NCBI GenBank assembly: GCA_028293565.1
Contig: JAQGON010000095.1
Location: 1-59,155, forward strand
Source: Verrucomicrobiota bacterium
GTDB lineage: Bacteria > Verrucomicrobiota > Verrucomicrobiia > Opitutales > Opitutaceae
Reading direction: 5' to 3'
DNA length: 59,155 nt
Shown: piece after piece, positions 8,727 to 17,752 of the stretch
Position numbering within the stretch: the stretch's first letter is position 1
How the letters are laid out: each line of letters starts with the position of its first letter
Notes under the pieces: model-generated
Seen by the model: only the letters and a program-made list of their open reading frames with translations
Databases searched by the model: none
What the model was told of the DNA's origin: nothing
Program-made: the position numbers and the translations under genes

Positions 8727-9401
8727 GTGACCTTCAGCAAGACGAATCTCTGGTATCTCGGCGCGCATTTCATGGCGAACATCCAGGCTCGCGACCGGGC
8801 GTCGGCCCGCCGGAATCTCGATCTCATCCTTCGCATGATCGAGCGCGAAAGCGATGGCCGGTTCGGATATTTCAAGCTCCGCACCCTTCAGGTTTTGACG
8901 AACGCCAACCGCGCGGCTTTCAACGCCGGAGCTTCCACCGAACTGCTGAATACGCACAGCCTGGAGATTGTCCGGGAAATTGACGAAGTTCAATCGGCCC
9001 CGCCGTTGCTCCGGATTGCGCACGGCGCCGTCGACAAGACCATCGGCCTGGTCCCGGTCGCCAACGAGTACCGCGACCGGATCGTCCAGGAGGCAATTGC
9101 CCATATCCGCGACCACTTTGCCGAGGACATGACGCGGGAAACCATTGGGCAAAAGCTGGGATGCAGCCCCACGCATTTCAGCCGGATATTTTCACAGTCC
9201 ACCGGGTACACGTTTCGCGATTTCCTGATCCAATGCCGCCTCGAAAAAGCCAAGGAGCTCCTGCGAAATTCGCACCTGCACATCCGTGAAATTGCCGAGC
9301 AGGTGGGCTACGACGATCCGTTCCAGTTCTCCAAACTCTTCCGAAATCGCCTCGGCATGAGTCCGCGCCAATTTCGGGAGGCGCGCCTGTCTGCCGGTTG
9401 A
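8727..9401 (+). CDS. AraC-family transcriptional regulator, short form
   Basis: A 224-residue protein. The N-terminal half is a helical domain (RNLDLILRMIERE, NRAAFNAGASTELL) like the linker domain of PocR/YesN-type regulators. The C-terminal half has the double HTH of AraC proteins: TIGQKLGCSPTHFSRIFSQSTG, and IAEQVGYDDPFQFSKLFRNRLGMSPRQFR. The start is a GTG, and an in-frame TGA 33 bp upstream limits the N-terminus. It lacks a cupin ligand domain, so the effector is unknown. It converges with the P450 gene, only 11 bp apart at the stops. Confidence 0.8.
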   Translation: MTFSKTNLWYLGAHFMANIQARDRASARRNLDLILRMIERESDGRFGYFKLRTLQVLTNANRAAFNAGASTELLNTHSLEIVREIDEVQSAPPLLRIAHGAVDKTIGLVPVANEYRDRIVQEAIAHIRDHFAEDMTRETIGQKLGCSPTHFSRIFSQSTGYTFRDFLIQCRLEKAKELLRNSHLHIREIAEQVGYDDPFQFSKLFRNRLGMSPRQFREARLSAG

Positions 9402-9412
9402 GTGCTCCTTCT

Positions 9413-10657
9413 TCAAGCGGCCCGAGCGGCGACGCGGGCGCGGAGATGGCTCAGGCCGCGCAACATGCCGTTCTTCCAAGCCGGATTGTCTTCCAGAACT
9501 TCCAGTCGATAGGGGCCGTTGAGCAGTTCTTCGAGTGCGGTCTGCACTTCCAGCCGGGCGAGCGATGCACCGAGGCAGAAGTGCGCGCCATGACCGAACG
9601 CGACGTGACGGACGGGCGAACGTTTGACGTCGAGGCGGTCGGGATCCGGATTGGCGGCGGGATCGCGGTTGGCCGAGCCCAGAAACTGCAGGACAATCTG
9701 GCCGCGGCGCAGCGACTGCCCGCGCAGTTCGCAGTCTTCGGTGACGACCCGGCGATTCCGCTGGAAGGGCGAGTCGAAGCGCAGCAGTTCCTCCACGGCG
9801 TTGCGGATCAGCGGCGGATTCGCGCGCAGCATCTCGCGCTCGGCCGGGTGCTGGTGCAGGCGGAGAATACTCGTCCCGAGGAGATTGGTGGTGGTTTCGT
9901 GGCCCCCAATCAGAATGGTGGTCAGCGTCGAGATCATCTCGTCGTCGCTGAGCTTGTCGCCGGCCTCGCGCGCTTGAACGAGCGCCGTCACCAGGTCGTC
10001 CTTCGGGTGTGCTTTTCGCTCTTCCGTCAAAGTGTGAAACCGGTTGCGCAGGCGCACGAGGGCGGCGTTGGAAGCGAGCAGGACATCCTCGGAAGGTCGC
10101 GGCGTCGCCATGAACTCGACGGTCTTGCCCGACCAGAGCTTGAAGTCGTCCCGCTCTTCCTCCGGCACGCCCATCATCTCGGTGATGACGGTGATGGGGA
10201 GCGGATACGCCAGGTCCCGCACGACATCCACCTCCTCGTTTCTCCCGGCGATCTGGGCCAGGATGCCGCGGACAACCTGGCGGATGCGATCTTGCAGGCG
10301 CCGGATTGCCGCCGGGGTGAATCCCTGCTGCACGAGCCGGCGCAATCGCGAGTGATCGCCGCCGTCGACGTTGATGAGGCCGGTGTTGTAATGGGAGATC
10401 AGCGGCCGGATTTTTTCCTGAAATGAAACCGCCAGTTCCGACTCGAACACCGCGGTCAGCCGGCGAACGCTGGAGAAGCGATCGGGGTTATTGAGCGTCG
10501 CCACGATGTCATCATGCCGCGTCAGCAGCCAGCAGCCCCATGATTGCGACCAGCAAACCGGGGCGTTTTCCCGCAATTCCGAATAGAGCGGGTAGGGGTT
10601 GCGCATGAATTCCTCGCTCTGCAACCGAGCATCGACGGGAAAATCGGGAGGGGTCAT
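9413..10657 (-). CDS. Cytochrome P450 monooxygenase
   Basis: A 414-residue soluble bacterial-type P450. The I-helix oxygen-binding motif is GGHETT (251-256), the K-helix ExxR is E290-R293 (EELLRF), and the haem loop FGHGAHFCLG (354-363) has the proximal cysteine at 361. ATG 10657 was chosen because it gives the normal length and N-terminus (PPDFPVDARLQSEEFMRNPYPLY); a frame to 10774 adds an unlikely arginine-rich tail. It lies 49 bp after the racemase gene on the same strand, so it is probably the last gene of the hydantoinase-type operon. No ferredoxin or reductase gene is nearby. Hydroxylation or N/O-dealkylation of the substrate is plausible. Confidence 0.9.
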   Translation of the reverse strand: MTPPDFPVDARLQSEEFMRNPYPLYSELRENAPVCWSQSWGCWLLTRHDDIVATLNNPDRFSSVRRLTAVFESELAVSFQEKIRPLISHYNTGLINVDGGDHSRLRRLVQQGFTPAAIRRLQDRIRQVVRGILAQIAGRNEEVDVVRDLAYPLPITVITEMMGVPEEERDDFKLWSGKTVEFMATPRPSEDVLLASNAALVRLRNRFHTLTEERKAHPKDDLVTALVQAREAGDKLSDDEMISTLTTILIGGHETTTNLLGTSILRLHQHPAEREMLRANPPLIRNAVEELLRFDSPFQRNRRVVTEDCELRGQSLRRGQIVLQFLGSANRDPAANPDPDRLDVKRSPVRHVAFGHGAHFCLGASLARLEVQTALEELLNGPYRLEVLEDNPAWKNGMLRGLSHLRARVAARAA

Positions 10658-10706
10658 CGGTGGATCGAGAGGGTTCGTTGCGGAACAGGCTTGATCGCGG
10701 ACTGCG

Positions 10707-11465
10707 TCAGGCGCGCGGACGCCGCGCGCGCAGCTGGGCGACTTCCGCCGCCGGAGGTTTCTGCCAGGTCCCATAGCGGCTCACCACCGGGAGGCCGGCC
10801 TGGCGCGCTTCGACGAGGAACTCCGTAGTTTTGAAACCGGTGAGGACCGGGTCGATGATCGGCACCCCCTGCAGGTCACCGCGACCGGCCACCGTGAGAG
10901 GACAGCTTTGGAGCGTGCAACCCATGAGGATGGCCTCCGCGCCGTCTTCCTCGATGCATTTCCGGGCCACGTCGAGCGTGCGCTGGACGAGAATGGCGGG
11001 ATCGGTGCGTTCGGCGTACGACTCGCGAGCCGACAGGTTGATGTGGCGGACGGACGCCAGCTTTGAATCGGTGCCGTAGAGCTGGGCGAGTTCGCGATAG
11101 CAGTGGACAGTCTTGGGCTCGGTCGCGATGACCGAGTAGCGCTGCGAGATTTGGTTCACGTAGTGCGCGCTGGATTCGAAGGCGCCCGTGACGACGATGT
11201 CGGCCACTTCCCGCGCCTCGCCCAGGCCGGGATCGTAGCAGCAGCAGATGAAGACGGCGTCGAAACCCTGGTCCTGTGCGCGCAGCACGCGTTCGACGAC
11301 CGCCGAGGCGCATTGAAGCCGATAGTAGATGTAGGTGACGTAGTTCAGCGGAAAGACATCCGCGATGTTCTCGAAGACGAGTTCGGTGTCGGGACGCGCG
11401 ACGCGACGGCAGTGCTCGGCTTCGAGCGTGACACCGGCGAAGGGATTCAGGACGAGGATTTTCAT
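10707..11465 (-). CDS. Asp/Glu/hydantoin racemase family protein
   Basis: A 252-residue protein beginning MKILVLNPF. It has the two-cysteine layout of the family: a catalytic cysteine in FICCCYDPGLGEAREV around residue 70-75, and a second in ILMGCTLQSCPL near residue 185. Members racemise or epimerise carbon next to a carbonyl, as in 5-substituted hydantoins, aspartate, glutamate or allantoin. Its ATG overlaps the stop of the sarcosine oxidase-like gene as ATGA (11462-11465). With HyuA/HyuB upstream, hydantoin racemase is the most consistent reading, but maleate isomerase-like relatives share the fold. Confidence 0.75.
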   Translation of the reverse strand: MKILVLNPFAGVTLEAEHCRRVARPDTELVFENIADVFPLNYVTYIYYRLQCASAVVERVLRAQDQGFDAVFICCCYDPGLGEAREVADIVVTGAFESSAHYVNQISQRYSVIATEPKTVHCYRELAQLYGTDSKLASVRHINLSARESYAERTDPAILVQRTLDVARKCIEEDGAEAILMGCTLQSCPLTVAGRGDLQGVPIIDPVLTGFKTTEFLVEARQAGLPVVSRYGTWQKPPAAEVAQLRARRPRA

Positions 11466-12601
11466 AGGAGTGCGGGGAAGCGGTTTAGCCGGAAAAGGGA
11501 AATGTCCTGCGCGGGCGCGCGCCCCTGGACCATTTGGGCAAGGACCTCGCCGATCACCGGAGTGAACTTGAACCCGTGGCCCGAACACGGTGAGCAGAGG
11601 ATGACGCGCGCCGTTTCCGGATGATGGTCGATGATGAAATTCTGGTCGTCGGTGAACGTCTGCAGGCACGCCTGATGCGCCACCGCACGTCCGGCGAGCG
11701 CGCCAAAGGTGTTGTGCATGAATTGGGAAAGATTCTGGAGGTCCGACGGCAACAGCCGGTCGTGCTGCGCGTCCGCCGAATCGAGGACGGTGCCGCCGCT
11801 GGTTTCGGCCGTCTTGACTGAACGGCCGTCGAGCGTGGGAAAACCGTAGAAGTCTCCGCCGCGGTTTTTCAGGATGAAGACCGGACAGACTTCAGGTCGG
11901 AAAAGGCTCATGTCGGCCATCTCGAACCAGACCTGGACCTTTCGTTTCAGCGTCAGGCTGACGCCCAGCTTGCGCAGTTCCGGAATGATCCAGGCTCCGG
12001 TGGTGAGGACCAGTTTTTCGGCGCGCAGCCGGCGCTTGTCCGTGCGCACCTCGACCCCGTTGGCATCGGCGCGCCACGAGATCATGCGTTCGTCGGACAT
12101 GAGGGTGGCGCCTTCCTCCAGGGCCGAAGCCGCATGGGCCTTCACGAAGGCTTCGGGATCGCCGAAGCCTCCCGCCGGGTCGAAATAAACAATGGAATCA
12201 TCGGGGAGGTTGAAGTGCGGATAGCGCGCCCGCGCCTCCTCGACCGTCCAGCACGCGTGCGGCAGATCGTGCGTGGCGAAACATTTTTCCATCCCGCGAT
12301 GAAAGGCACTGCCGACGACGCCCGCGGTGATCAGCCCCACGTTGTGGAAAAGCTTCACGTTTCGGCGGCGTTCGAGCTCTTCGATCAGCTCGTAGCTCCG
12401 GTGCATCAGGGGCACATAGGAAGGATCGAGGAAATAGGCCTTCCGGATAATCCGCGAATCGCCGTGGCTGCTTCCCCTTTGATGGCCGGGCTCGAACTGT
12501 TCGATCCCGCAGACCTGGAGGCCTTCCTGCGCGAGATGGTAGAGCGCGCTGCTGCCCATGCCGCCGACCCCCGCCACGATGACATCGTAGGAGTCAGGCA
12601 T
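11462..12601 (-). CDS. FAD-dependent N-methyl amino acid oxidase (monomeric sarcosine oxidase / SolA type)
   Basis: A 379-residue protein of the DAO family. The FAD dinucleotide motif is VAGVGGMGSS near residues 9-17. HGDSRIIRKAYF around 50 and CSGHGFKFTPVIGE near 340 are signatures of monomeric sarcosine oxidase and N-methyltryptophan oxidase. C312 (QACLQTF) matches the cysteine that binds FAD covalently in that family. Such enzymes oxidise N-methyl or secondary amino acids to the amino acid, aldehyde and H2O2. ATG 12601 overlaps the end of hyuB by 8 bp; an upstream GTG at 12649 would add 16 residues. Its place after HyuAB suggests it acts on the N-substituted amino acid released by ring opening. 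Confidence 0.82.
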   Translation of the reverse strand: MPDSYDVIVAGVGGMGSSALYHLAQEGLQVCGIEQFEPGHQRGSSHGDSRIIRKAYFLDPSYVPLMHRSYELIEELERRRNVKLFHNVGLITAGVVGSAFHRGMEKCFATHDLPHACWTVEEARARYPHFNLPDDSIVYFDPAGGFGDPEAFVKAHAASALEEGATLMSDERMISWRADANGVEVRTDKRRLRAEKLVLTTGAWIIPELRKLGVSLTLKRKVQVWFEMADMSLFRPEVCPVFILKNRGGDFYGFPTLDGRSVKTAETSGGTVLDSADAQHDRLLPSDLQNLSQFMHNTFGALAGRAVAHQACLQTFTDDQNFIIDHHPETARVILCSPCSGHGFKFTPVIGEVLAQMVQGRAPAQDISLFRLNRFPALL

Positions 12602-14279
12602 CGGAATGGCCGTAATGTTGGCGCGCGAAGTCCGGCGAAATGTAACCATTCTCCTGATCGAGGGCGATGGCCTCGCGCGTGCGTTCGCTTGGCGCGCCCC
12701 AGCCGCCGCCGCCCGGGGTCTCGATGCGGATGCGGTCGCCGTGTCGGAGCGTGACCACGGTCTTGGTCGGCAATTCCCGCTCTGTCCCGTCCGCCGAGAT
12801 CAGATAGGTGTGGGCGCCGCGGGCCTGCCCGCCGCCGTCGAGGCCCCAAGGAGTGAACCGGCGGCGGTCCGAACTCAGGGTCATGGTCGCGAGCTTTCCG
12901 AGGAACAGAAATTCGCGGACCAGCCCGCAACCGCCCCGGAATTTTCCGGCACCGCCGCTGTCGGCGATCAAGCCATACCGCACGACCCGGAGCGGATAGC
13001 TCCGCTCGACGACTTCAACCGGCGTGTTCTGCGTATTCGTCAGGTGGTTTTGCACGCCATCCTCCCCGTCGAGGTCGTGGCACGCGCCCGTCCCGCCGCC
13101 GTAGGTTTCGACGAAATTGAAATAGCCTCCGGTCGCCGGATTGATCCCGCCGATGTTGGTCAGGTTCATTTCGCTGCTGCACGCGGCGCAGACTTTCTTC
13201 GGCGCGCATTGGTAGAGGGCGCCCAGGATGACATCGACGACCCGCTGGTCGGTGAGGATGTTGGCGTTCCCGATCGCGGCCGGGAAACGGGCCTGAAGGA
13301 GCGAGCCCTCCTCGGCCAGGACGGTGATGGGGCGATGCGCCCCGGCGCAGCTCGGAAGGTCGGGATCGACCACCGCCTTCATGGCGTAATACACGCAGGC
13401 GCGCGCGGCGGAGATGCGGGCGTTGAGCGGTCCGGCAACCTGGGGCGACGTCCCGGCGAAATCGGCGACGAGTTCGCCGCCGCCGACGGTGAGCTTCACG
13501 CGAATCCGGACCGGCGGCCCGCCGGCGCCATCGTCATCGAGAAAATCCTCGAAACTGTACGTCCCCGGCTTCAGCTGTGCCAGGCCCGCGCGCATGCTGG
13601 CTTCGGCATGGTCGAGAATCGCGGCGAGATCCCGCGCGATCTCCGGAGCCGTCGCCACCTTGTAGCACTCGAGCACGCGCTTCGTCGCCGTCGTCGCGGC
13701 CGCCCATTGCGCCATGAGATCCCCCTTGAGTTCCCGCTGCGTGCGAACGTTCTGCCGGATGAGGTCGTAGATGGCCTCGTTCATGACCCCGCGCGAAAAC
13801 AGTTTGATCGGCGGGATCTGCAGCCCCTCCTGATAAATTTCCGTCACCCCGAACGGCATGCTGCCGGGCGCGTAGCCGCCCATGTCGACGTGGTGCGAGG
13901 TCGTCACGATCAGCAGGACCGGCTGTCCTGCGTGGAAAACGGCCGACAACATGGAGACGTCGGGCAGGTGTCCCGGGCCATCGGGGTAGGGCAGGTTCGT
14001 GATGACCGCGTCGCCCTCCTCCAGCTGCGCGAGCGGAACCTTGGCGAGGACCGAGCGGATCACTCCAGGCATGATGCCGAGGTGCAGCGGCGTGCCGACC
14101 TCTGCCTGCGCGATGATCTCGCCGTTGGGGAGGGCGAGCGCCGTCGAACAGTCGAAACGGTCGCGGATGTTCGGCGAATAACTCGCGCGGATCATGGCGG
14201 CGCAGACTTCCTCGGCGATGCCCCGCCAGCGGTTGCGGAGAATTTCGAGCTGGATGGGATTGACGGCGGGAAGGCTCAT
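12594..14279 (-). CDS. hyuB: Hydantoinase/oxoprolinase B-type subunit
   Basis: A 561-residue protein starting MSLPAVNPIQLEILRNRW. Family features include IAEEVCAAMIRASYSPNIRDR, followed by FDCSTAL and NGEIIAQAEVGTPLHLG, a central DVSML…HHVDMGG and a C-terminal GGCGLVREF with NTPVEVVERSYPLRV. HyuB works with HyuA in ATP-dependent hydrolysis of cyclic amides such as 5-oxoproline and N-methylhydantoin, or in related carboxylases. The start overlaps the HyuA stop as ATGA (14276-14279), so the two subunits are likely made in equal amounts. The C-terminal HSDA end overlaps the next gene by 8 bp. Confidence 0.88.
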   Translation of the reverse strand: MSLPAVNPIQLEILRNRWRGIAEEVCAAMIRASYSPNIRDRFDCSTALALPNGEIIAQAEVGTPLHLGIMPGVIRSVLAKVPLAQLEEGDAVITNLPYPDGPGHLPDVSMLSAVFHAGQPVLLIVTTSHHVDMGGYAPGSMPFGVTEIYQEGLQIPPIKLFSRGVMNEAIYDLIRQNVRTQRELKGDLMAQWAAATTATKRVLECYKVATAPEIARDLAAILDHAEASMRAGLAQLKPGTYSFEDFLDDDGAGGPPVRIRVKLTVGGGELVADFAGTSPQVAGPLNARISAARACVYYAMKAVVDPDLPSCAGAHRPITVLAEEGSLLQARFPAAIGNANILTDQRVVDVILGALYQCAPKKVCAACSSEMNLTNIGGINPATGGYFNFVETYGGGTGACHDLDGEDGVQNHLTNTQNTPVEVVERSYPLRVVRYGLIADSGGAGKFRGGCGLVREFLFLGKLATMTLSSDRRRFTPWGLDGGGQARGAHTYLISADGTERELPTKTVVTLRHGDRIRIETPGGGGWGAPSERTREAIALDQENGYISPDFARQHYGHSDA

Positions 14280-16324
14280 GGGACGCGAGGGGCGGTGGCG
14301 ACGCGCAACACCAGATTTCCGAAGGGATCCACCGTCGCTTCGTGACTCGGCGGCACCCACGTCGTGGTGTCGGGCTGCTCGATCACGGCCGGGCCGTCGA
14401 TGACGGCGCCGGCCGAGAGTGAAAACCGGCGGTAGACGGCGGCCTCGACCTTTTTCCCGTGCAGAAACACGTCGCGCTGGCCGATGCGCGCCGGGCTCGT
14501 TTCGGGCGAATAGGGTGGCGTCACGCTCTTGCGCTCGCGGAGAGTCACCACCGCCCACAGCGCCACGATTTCAACGGGCTCGTCGGCGAATGCATAACCG
14601 AAGAGACGGCGATGCGCCTCATGAAAGAGCGCCGCCACCGCCTGAATCTGGAGGGGACCGTCCGGGAGATCCACCGTGAGAGCGTGGCTCTGGCCCTGAT
14701 AACGCAGCTGCAGGCGACGATCGAGACGATGGAGTTTTTCGCCGTCGGCCTTGAGGCCGAGGCGTCCGCCGGCCTCGTGTTCGAGACTGGCGAATCTGCC
14801 GGCCAGGTCCGACACCGCCGAGGCGTCCAGCGGACGGAGCCACGTCTGAAGCTGCTCCTCGCGCATTTCGGAAATCAGCAAACCGACCGCCGAGAAGACC
14901 CCGGGCAAAACCGGCACGATCACTTCGGCGAGGCCCATTTCATCGGCGAGTTCCGCGCCATGAAGCGCGCCGGCGCCGCCAAACATGCAGAGCGAGAACC
15001 GCGCCGGGTCGTGGCCGCGCTCGACGGTGAGCTTGCGGATCGCGGCCGTCATCCGCGCATTGACGACCCGGATCATGCCCTCGGCCGTTTCTTCGACGCC
15101 GAGTCCCAGCCGCGATGCGAGGCGCGTTTCAATCGCCCGCCGAGCCGCGGCCAGGTCGAGATCCATGCCGCCCGCGAGCGACGAGCGCGCCGCGATGCGT
15201 CCGAGGACGAGATTGGCGTCCGTCACCGTGGGCTCGATCCCGCCGCGGCCGTAGCACACCGGACCGGGCACCGCCCCGGCCGATTGCGGACCGACGCGCA
15301 GCGCCCCGCCGGCGTCGATCCATCCGATGCTGCCGCCGCCCGCGCCGACCGTGTGGATGTCGATCATCGGGACGTTGATCGCGAGTCCGCTGATATCCGA
15401 GCGGCTCGAGTAGCCCATTTTCCCCCCGTGGATGACCGAGACGTCAAAGCTCGTGCCGCCGATGTCCGCCGTGATGAGATCGGACCGGCCGGTTTCCGCG
15501 GCAAGACGGACGCCGGCGACTACGCCGCCCGCCGGTCCGGAGAGCAGGGTCTCGACGCTCCGTTCGCCGGCGACCGCGGCGGTGGTCATGCCTCCGTTGG
15601 ACTTCATGATGAAGAGCGACGACGGCAGGAATTTCTGGCTCAGGCTCGATTTCAGCCGTTCGAGATAACTCTGCATCTTCGGCTGGACGTAACTGTTGAT
15701 CACACACGTGCTGAAACGTTCGTATTCGCCCTGGCTCCGGACGACCTCGTGGGACAGGCAAACCTTCGTTCCCGGCAGGTGATGCAGCAGGAGTTCGCGC
15801 ACGGCGCATTCGTGCGCGGGGTTCACGTAACTGTTCAGGAGACCGACGGCGATGGACTCTATTTTCCCCGCCCTGAGGAGCGAAATGACCGCATCGAGCG
15901 AACGGAGGTCGAGCGGCGTCTCGATCGTCCCATCGCACAGGATCCGTTCGGGCACTTCGAAGATGAGCGAGCGCGGCACGATCGATTTCGGACGGCGGCC
16001 GCGCAGATCATACAGGCGCGGACGGTTCTGGCGCTGGATGATGAGCACGTCGCGAAAACCCTCCGTCGTCAGGAACGCCGTTCGCGCACCCTTGCGCTCG
16101 AGCACGGCATTCGTGGCCACCGTGGATCCGTGGATGAGGTGATCGATTTCCGCGCGGTCGAGTCCCTCGCGCGCGCACATTTCGATGATCCCGTTGCAAA
16201 GGGCTTCGCCGGGGTCGTGCGGAGTGCTGTGCACCTTGTGAAAAAACCGGCGGCCGTCTTCGACATTGATGGCCACCAAGTCGGTGAACGTCCCGCCGGT
16301 ATCGATGCCAATGCGCCAGCTCAT
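14276..16324 (-). CDS. hyuA: Hydantoinase/oxoprolinase A-type subunit
   Basis: A 682-residue protein with the N-terminal IGIDTGGTFTDLV phosphate-binding loop (5-17) and a second ASKHA-fold element ITADIGGTSFDVSVI around 288-302. HGSTVATNAVLERKGARTAFLTT (about 65-87) is the hallmark of the HyuA/oxoprolinase family. The length matches the usual 650-720. With HyuB it forms the ATP-dependent cyclic amide hydrolase in the cytoplasm. The ATG overlaps the aminotransferase stop (16321-16324), and the stop overlaps the HyuB start. An acetone carboxylase-like activity is possible in this superfamily, but no gamma subunit gene is present. Confidence 0.88.
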   Translation of the reverse strand: MSWRIGIDTGGTFTDLVAINVEDGRRFFHKVHSTPHDPGEALCNGIIEMCAREGLDRAEIDHLIHGSTVATNAVLERKGARTAFLTTEGFRDVLIIQRQNRPRLYDLRGRRPKSIVPRSLIFEVPERILCDGTIETPLDLRSLDAVISLLRAGKIESIAVGLLNSYVNPAHECAVRELLLHHLPGTKVCLSHEVVRSQGEYERFSTCVINSYVQPKMQSYLERLKSSLSQKFLPSSLFIMKSNGGMTTAAVAGERSVETLLSGPAGGVVAGVRLAAETGRSDLITADIGGTSFDVSVIHGGKMGYSSRSDISGLAINVPMIDIHTVGAGGGSIGWIDAGGALRVGPQSAGAVPGPVCYGRGGIEPTVTDANLVLGRIAARSSLAGGMDLDLAAARRAIETRLASRLGLGVEETAEGMIRVVNARMTAAIRKLTVERGHDPARFSLCMFGGAGALHGAELADEMGLAEVIVPVLPGVFSAVGLLISEMREEQLQTWLRPLDASAVSDLAGRFASLEHEAGGRLGLKADGEKLHRLDRRLQLRYQGQSHALTVDLPDGPLQIQAVAALFHEAHRRLFGYAFADEPVEIVALWAVVTLRERKSVTPPYSPETSPARIGQRDVFLHGKKVEAAVYRRFSLSAGAVIDGPAVIEQPDTTTWVPPSHEATVDPFGNLVLRVATAPRVP

Positions 16325-17613
16325 GTGGTGCAGATTTCCGCCAGGACGCGGAGGAACGTTTCGACTTCCCGCGGCGAGTTATAGTGGGCGAGCGAAACCC
16401 GCACGACCTCCGGGACCCCGAGCGCGGCGAGCGTGTGTCCCGAGTAGGCATCGCTCACGCGGTCATGGACGATCACGCCGTGATTTCCGAACTGCTGCAC
16501 AATTTCCCCGGTGGGCCGTCCCTTGATCGTGAAGGCAAAGACCGCTTCGCGACCGCGGCCCGGGTCGCGCTGACCGTGAAGCGTGACCTGCGGATGACTG
16601 CCCAGGCCCGGCAGGCGCCCGACACCGTCGAGCAGGAGCCGGCTCAGCGCGGTCTCATGCCGGGCAATCGCCTGCATGCCGGCCGCGAGCTGGCTGCGCC
16701 GGTCGCGTTGCGCGACGGAGGAATCCGCCTGGGTCCCGAGCCACGACAGATAATCCACCACGCACGTGAACGCGGCAAATCCGCCGGGATCGCGCGTTCC
16801 TAGGTCCCAGTCGCTCGAGGGTTTTCCGAGCAATTGCGCGTGCGGCAGTTTTGCGAGACGCGGGCTGACATAGGCGAAGGCGAGGCCCGGTTTGGAAAAG
16901 ACCTTGTAAGCCGAGAACACGTAGGCGTCCACGGCGGAGGCGTCGACGTCGACGAGGCAGTGCTGGGTGTGTTGGGCGCCGTCGACCACGATGATGGCTT
17001 GCGGCGCCCGGGAGCGCACGCGTCCCACGACGTCGTTCAAGTCGGACTGTCCGCCCGTGATGTTGGACGCATGGATGAACGACACCGCGACGGTGCCGGA
17101 GTCGACCTGCGCGGCGAACGCGTCGGCGTCCAGTGCGCCGGTTTGCCGGTTGAGCGGAACCACGCGGCGTTCCAGCCCGTGGCGGTCCGCGAGAAATTTC
17201 GCCGCGTCGTAAAACGAGGCGTGATCCAGCTCGCTGCAGACCAGGTTGGTGCCGCGAATGCCCGCGACGGCAGCGGAAAGGAGGCGGAACGCGCAGGCGG
17301 TCGTGCTTTGGTCGCAGAGGATGGTGCCGTCGCGCGCGTTCAGGAACGTCGCGACGTCCGCTCGTCCGCCCTTGATCACGCGGCCGACTTCGCGCGAGGC
17401 GGCGTTTTCGCGCCCGGCGTTGTCCGGCAGCGAGGCGTACTTCTGGTCGGCGTCGAAGACGCTGCGAAGCGTCAGCCCGCCGCCGGCGTTTTCAAAATAA
17501 ACGCGCGCACCGGTGAAGGGATCGCGTTCGGCGTGGAGGAACCGGCTGCGGATGGCCTCGAGCAGCGAGGCATCGAAGAGTTTCTCCGGAGGGCTGACGA
17601 TGACAGCTGGCAT
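16321..17613 (-). CDS. Class V aminotransferase / cysteine desulfurase-like PLP enzyme
   Basis: A 430-residue fold-type I PLP protein. Visible are the N-terminal VYFENAGGG, H131 (SELDHASF) that stacks on PLP, D211 in IIVVDGAQHTQH, and K237 (VFSAYKVFSKPG) as Schiff-base lysine. The desulfurase active-site cysteine loop is not obvious, so a role as aminotransferase, lyase or epimerase is more likely than Fe-S assembly. It is translationally coupled to hyuA (ATGA) and probably handles the amino acid made or consumed in this pathway. The 139 bp upstream to the DapA-like gene shows no terminator. Confidence 0.8.
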   Translation of the reverse strand: MPAVIVSPPEKLFDASLLEAIRSRFLHAERDPFTGARVYFENAGGGLTLRSVFDADQKYASLPDNAGRENAASREVGRVIKGGRADVATFLNARDGTILCDQSTTACAFRLLSAAVAGIRGTNLVCSELDHASFYDAAKFLADRHGLERRVVPLNRQTGALDADAFAAQVDSGTVAVSFIHASNITGGQSDLNDVVGRVRSRAPQAIIVVDGAQHTQHCLVDVDASAVDAYVFSAYKVFSKPGLAFAYVSPRLAKLPHAQLLGKPSSDWDLGTRDPGGFAAFTCVVDYLSWLGTQADSSVAQRDRRSQLAAGMQAIARHETALSRLLLDGVGRLPGLGSHPQVTLHGQRDPGRGREAVFAFTIKGRPTGEIVQQFGNHGVIVHDRVSDAYSGHTLAALGVPEVVRVSLAHYNSPREVETFLRVLAEICTT

Positions 17614-17752
17614 GCACCCACTCTAGCAGTTTGAGGCGCGCGAAACCCATGGGCTTTCGTGCTCTTTCATGTTGTCCGGTGCGGGTCGTTCGAAGGGAGC
17701 CTTTGATTGAATCCCAGCTGGTCTGCAGGACTTCCTGCGGCGAGAGCTTCCG

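Noticed and set aside
10658-10774. N-terminal extension of the P450
   Set aside because: It is an arginine-rich stretch; a normal P450 N-terminus begins at ATG 10657.
11466-11669. N-terminal extension of the racemase
   Set aside because: It lies completely within the sarcosine oxidase-like gene; the family start MKILVLNPF is at 11465.
12606-16384. Long plus-strand open frames opposite hyuA and hyuB (579 and 641 codons)
   Set aside because: They are antisense frames typical of GC-rich genes, with arginine/proline-rich sequence and no family motifs, while the minus-strand genes carry complete signatures.
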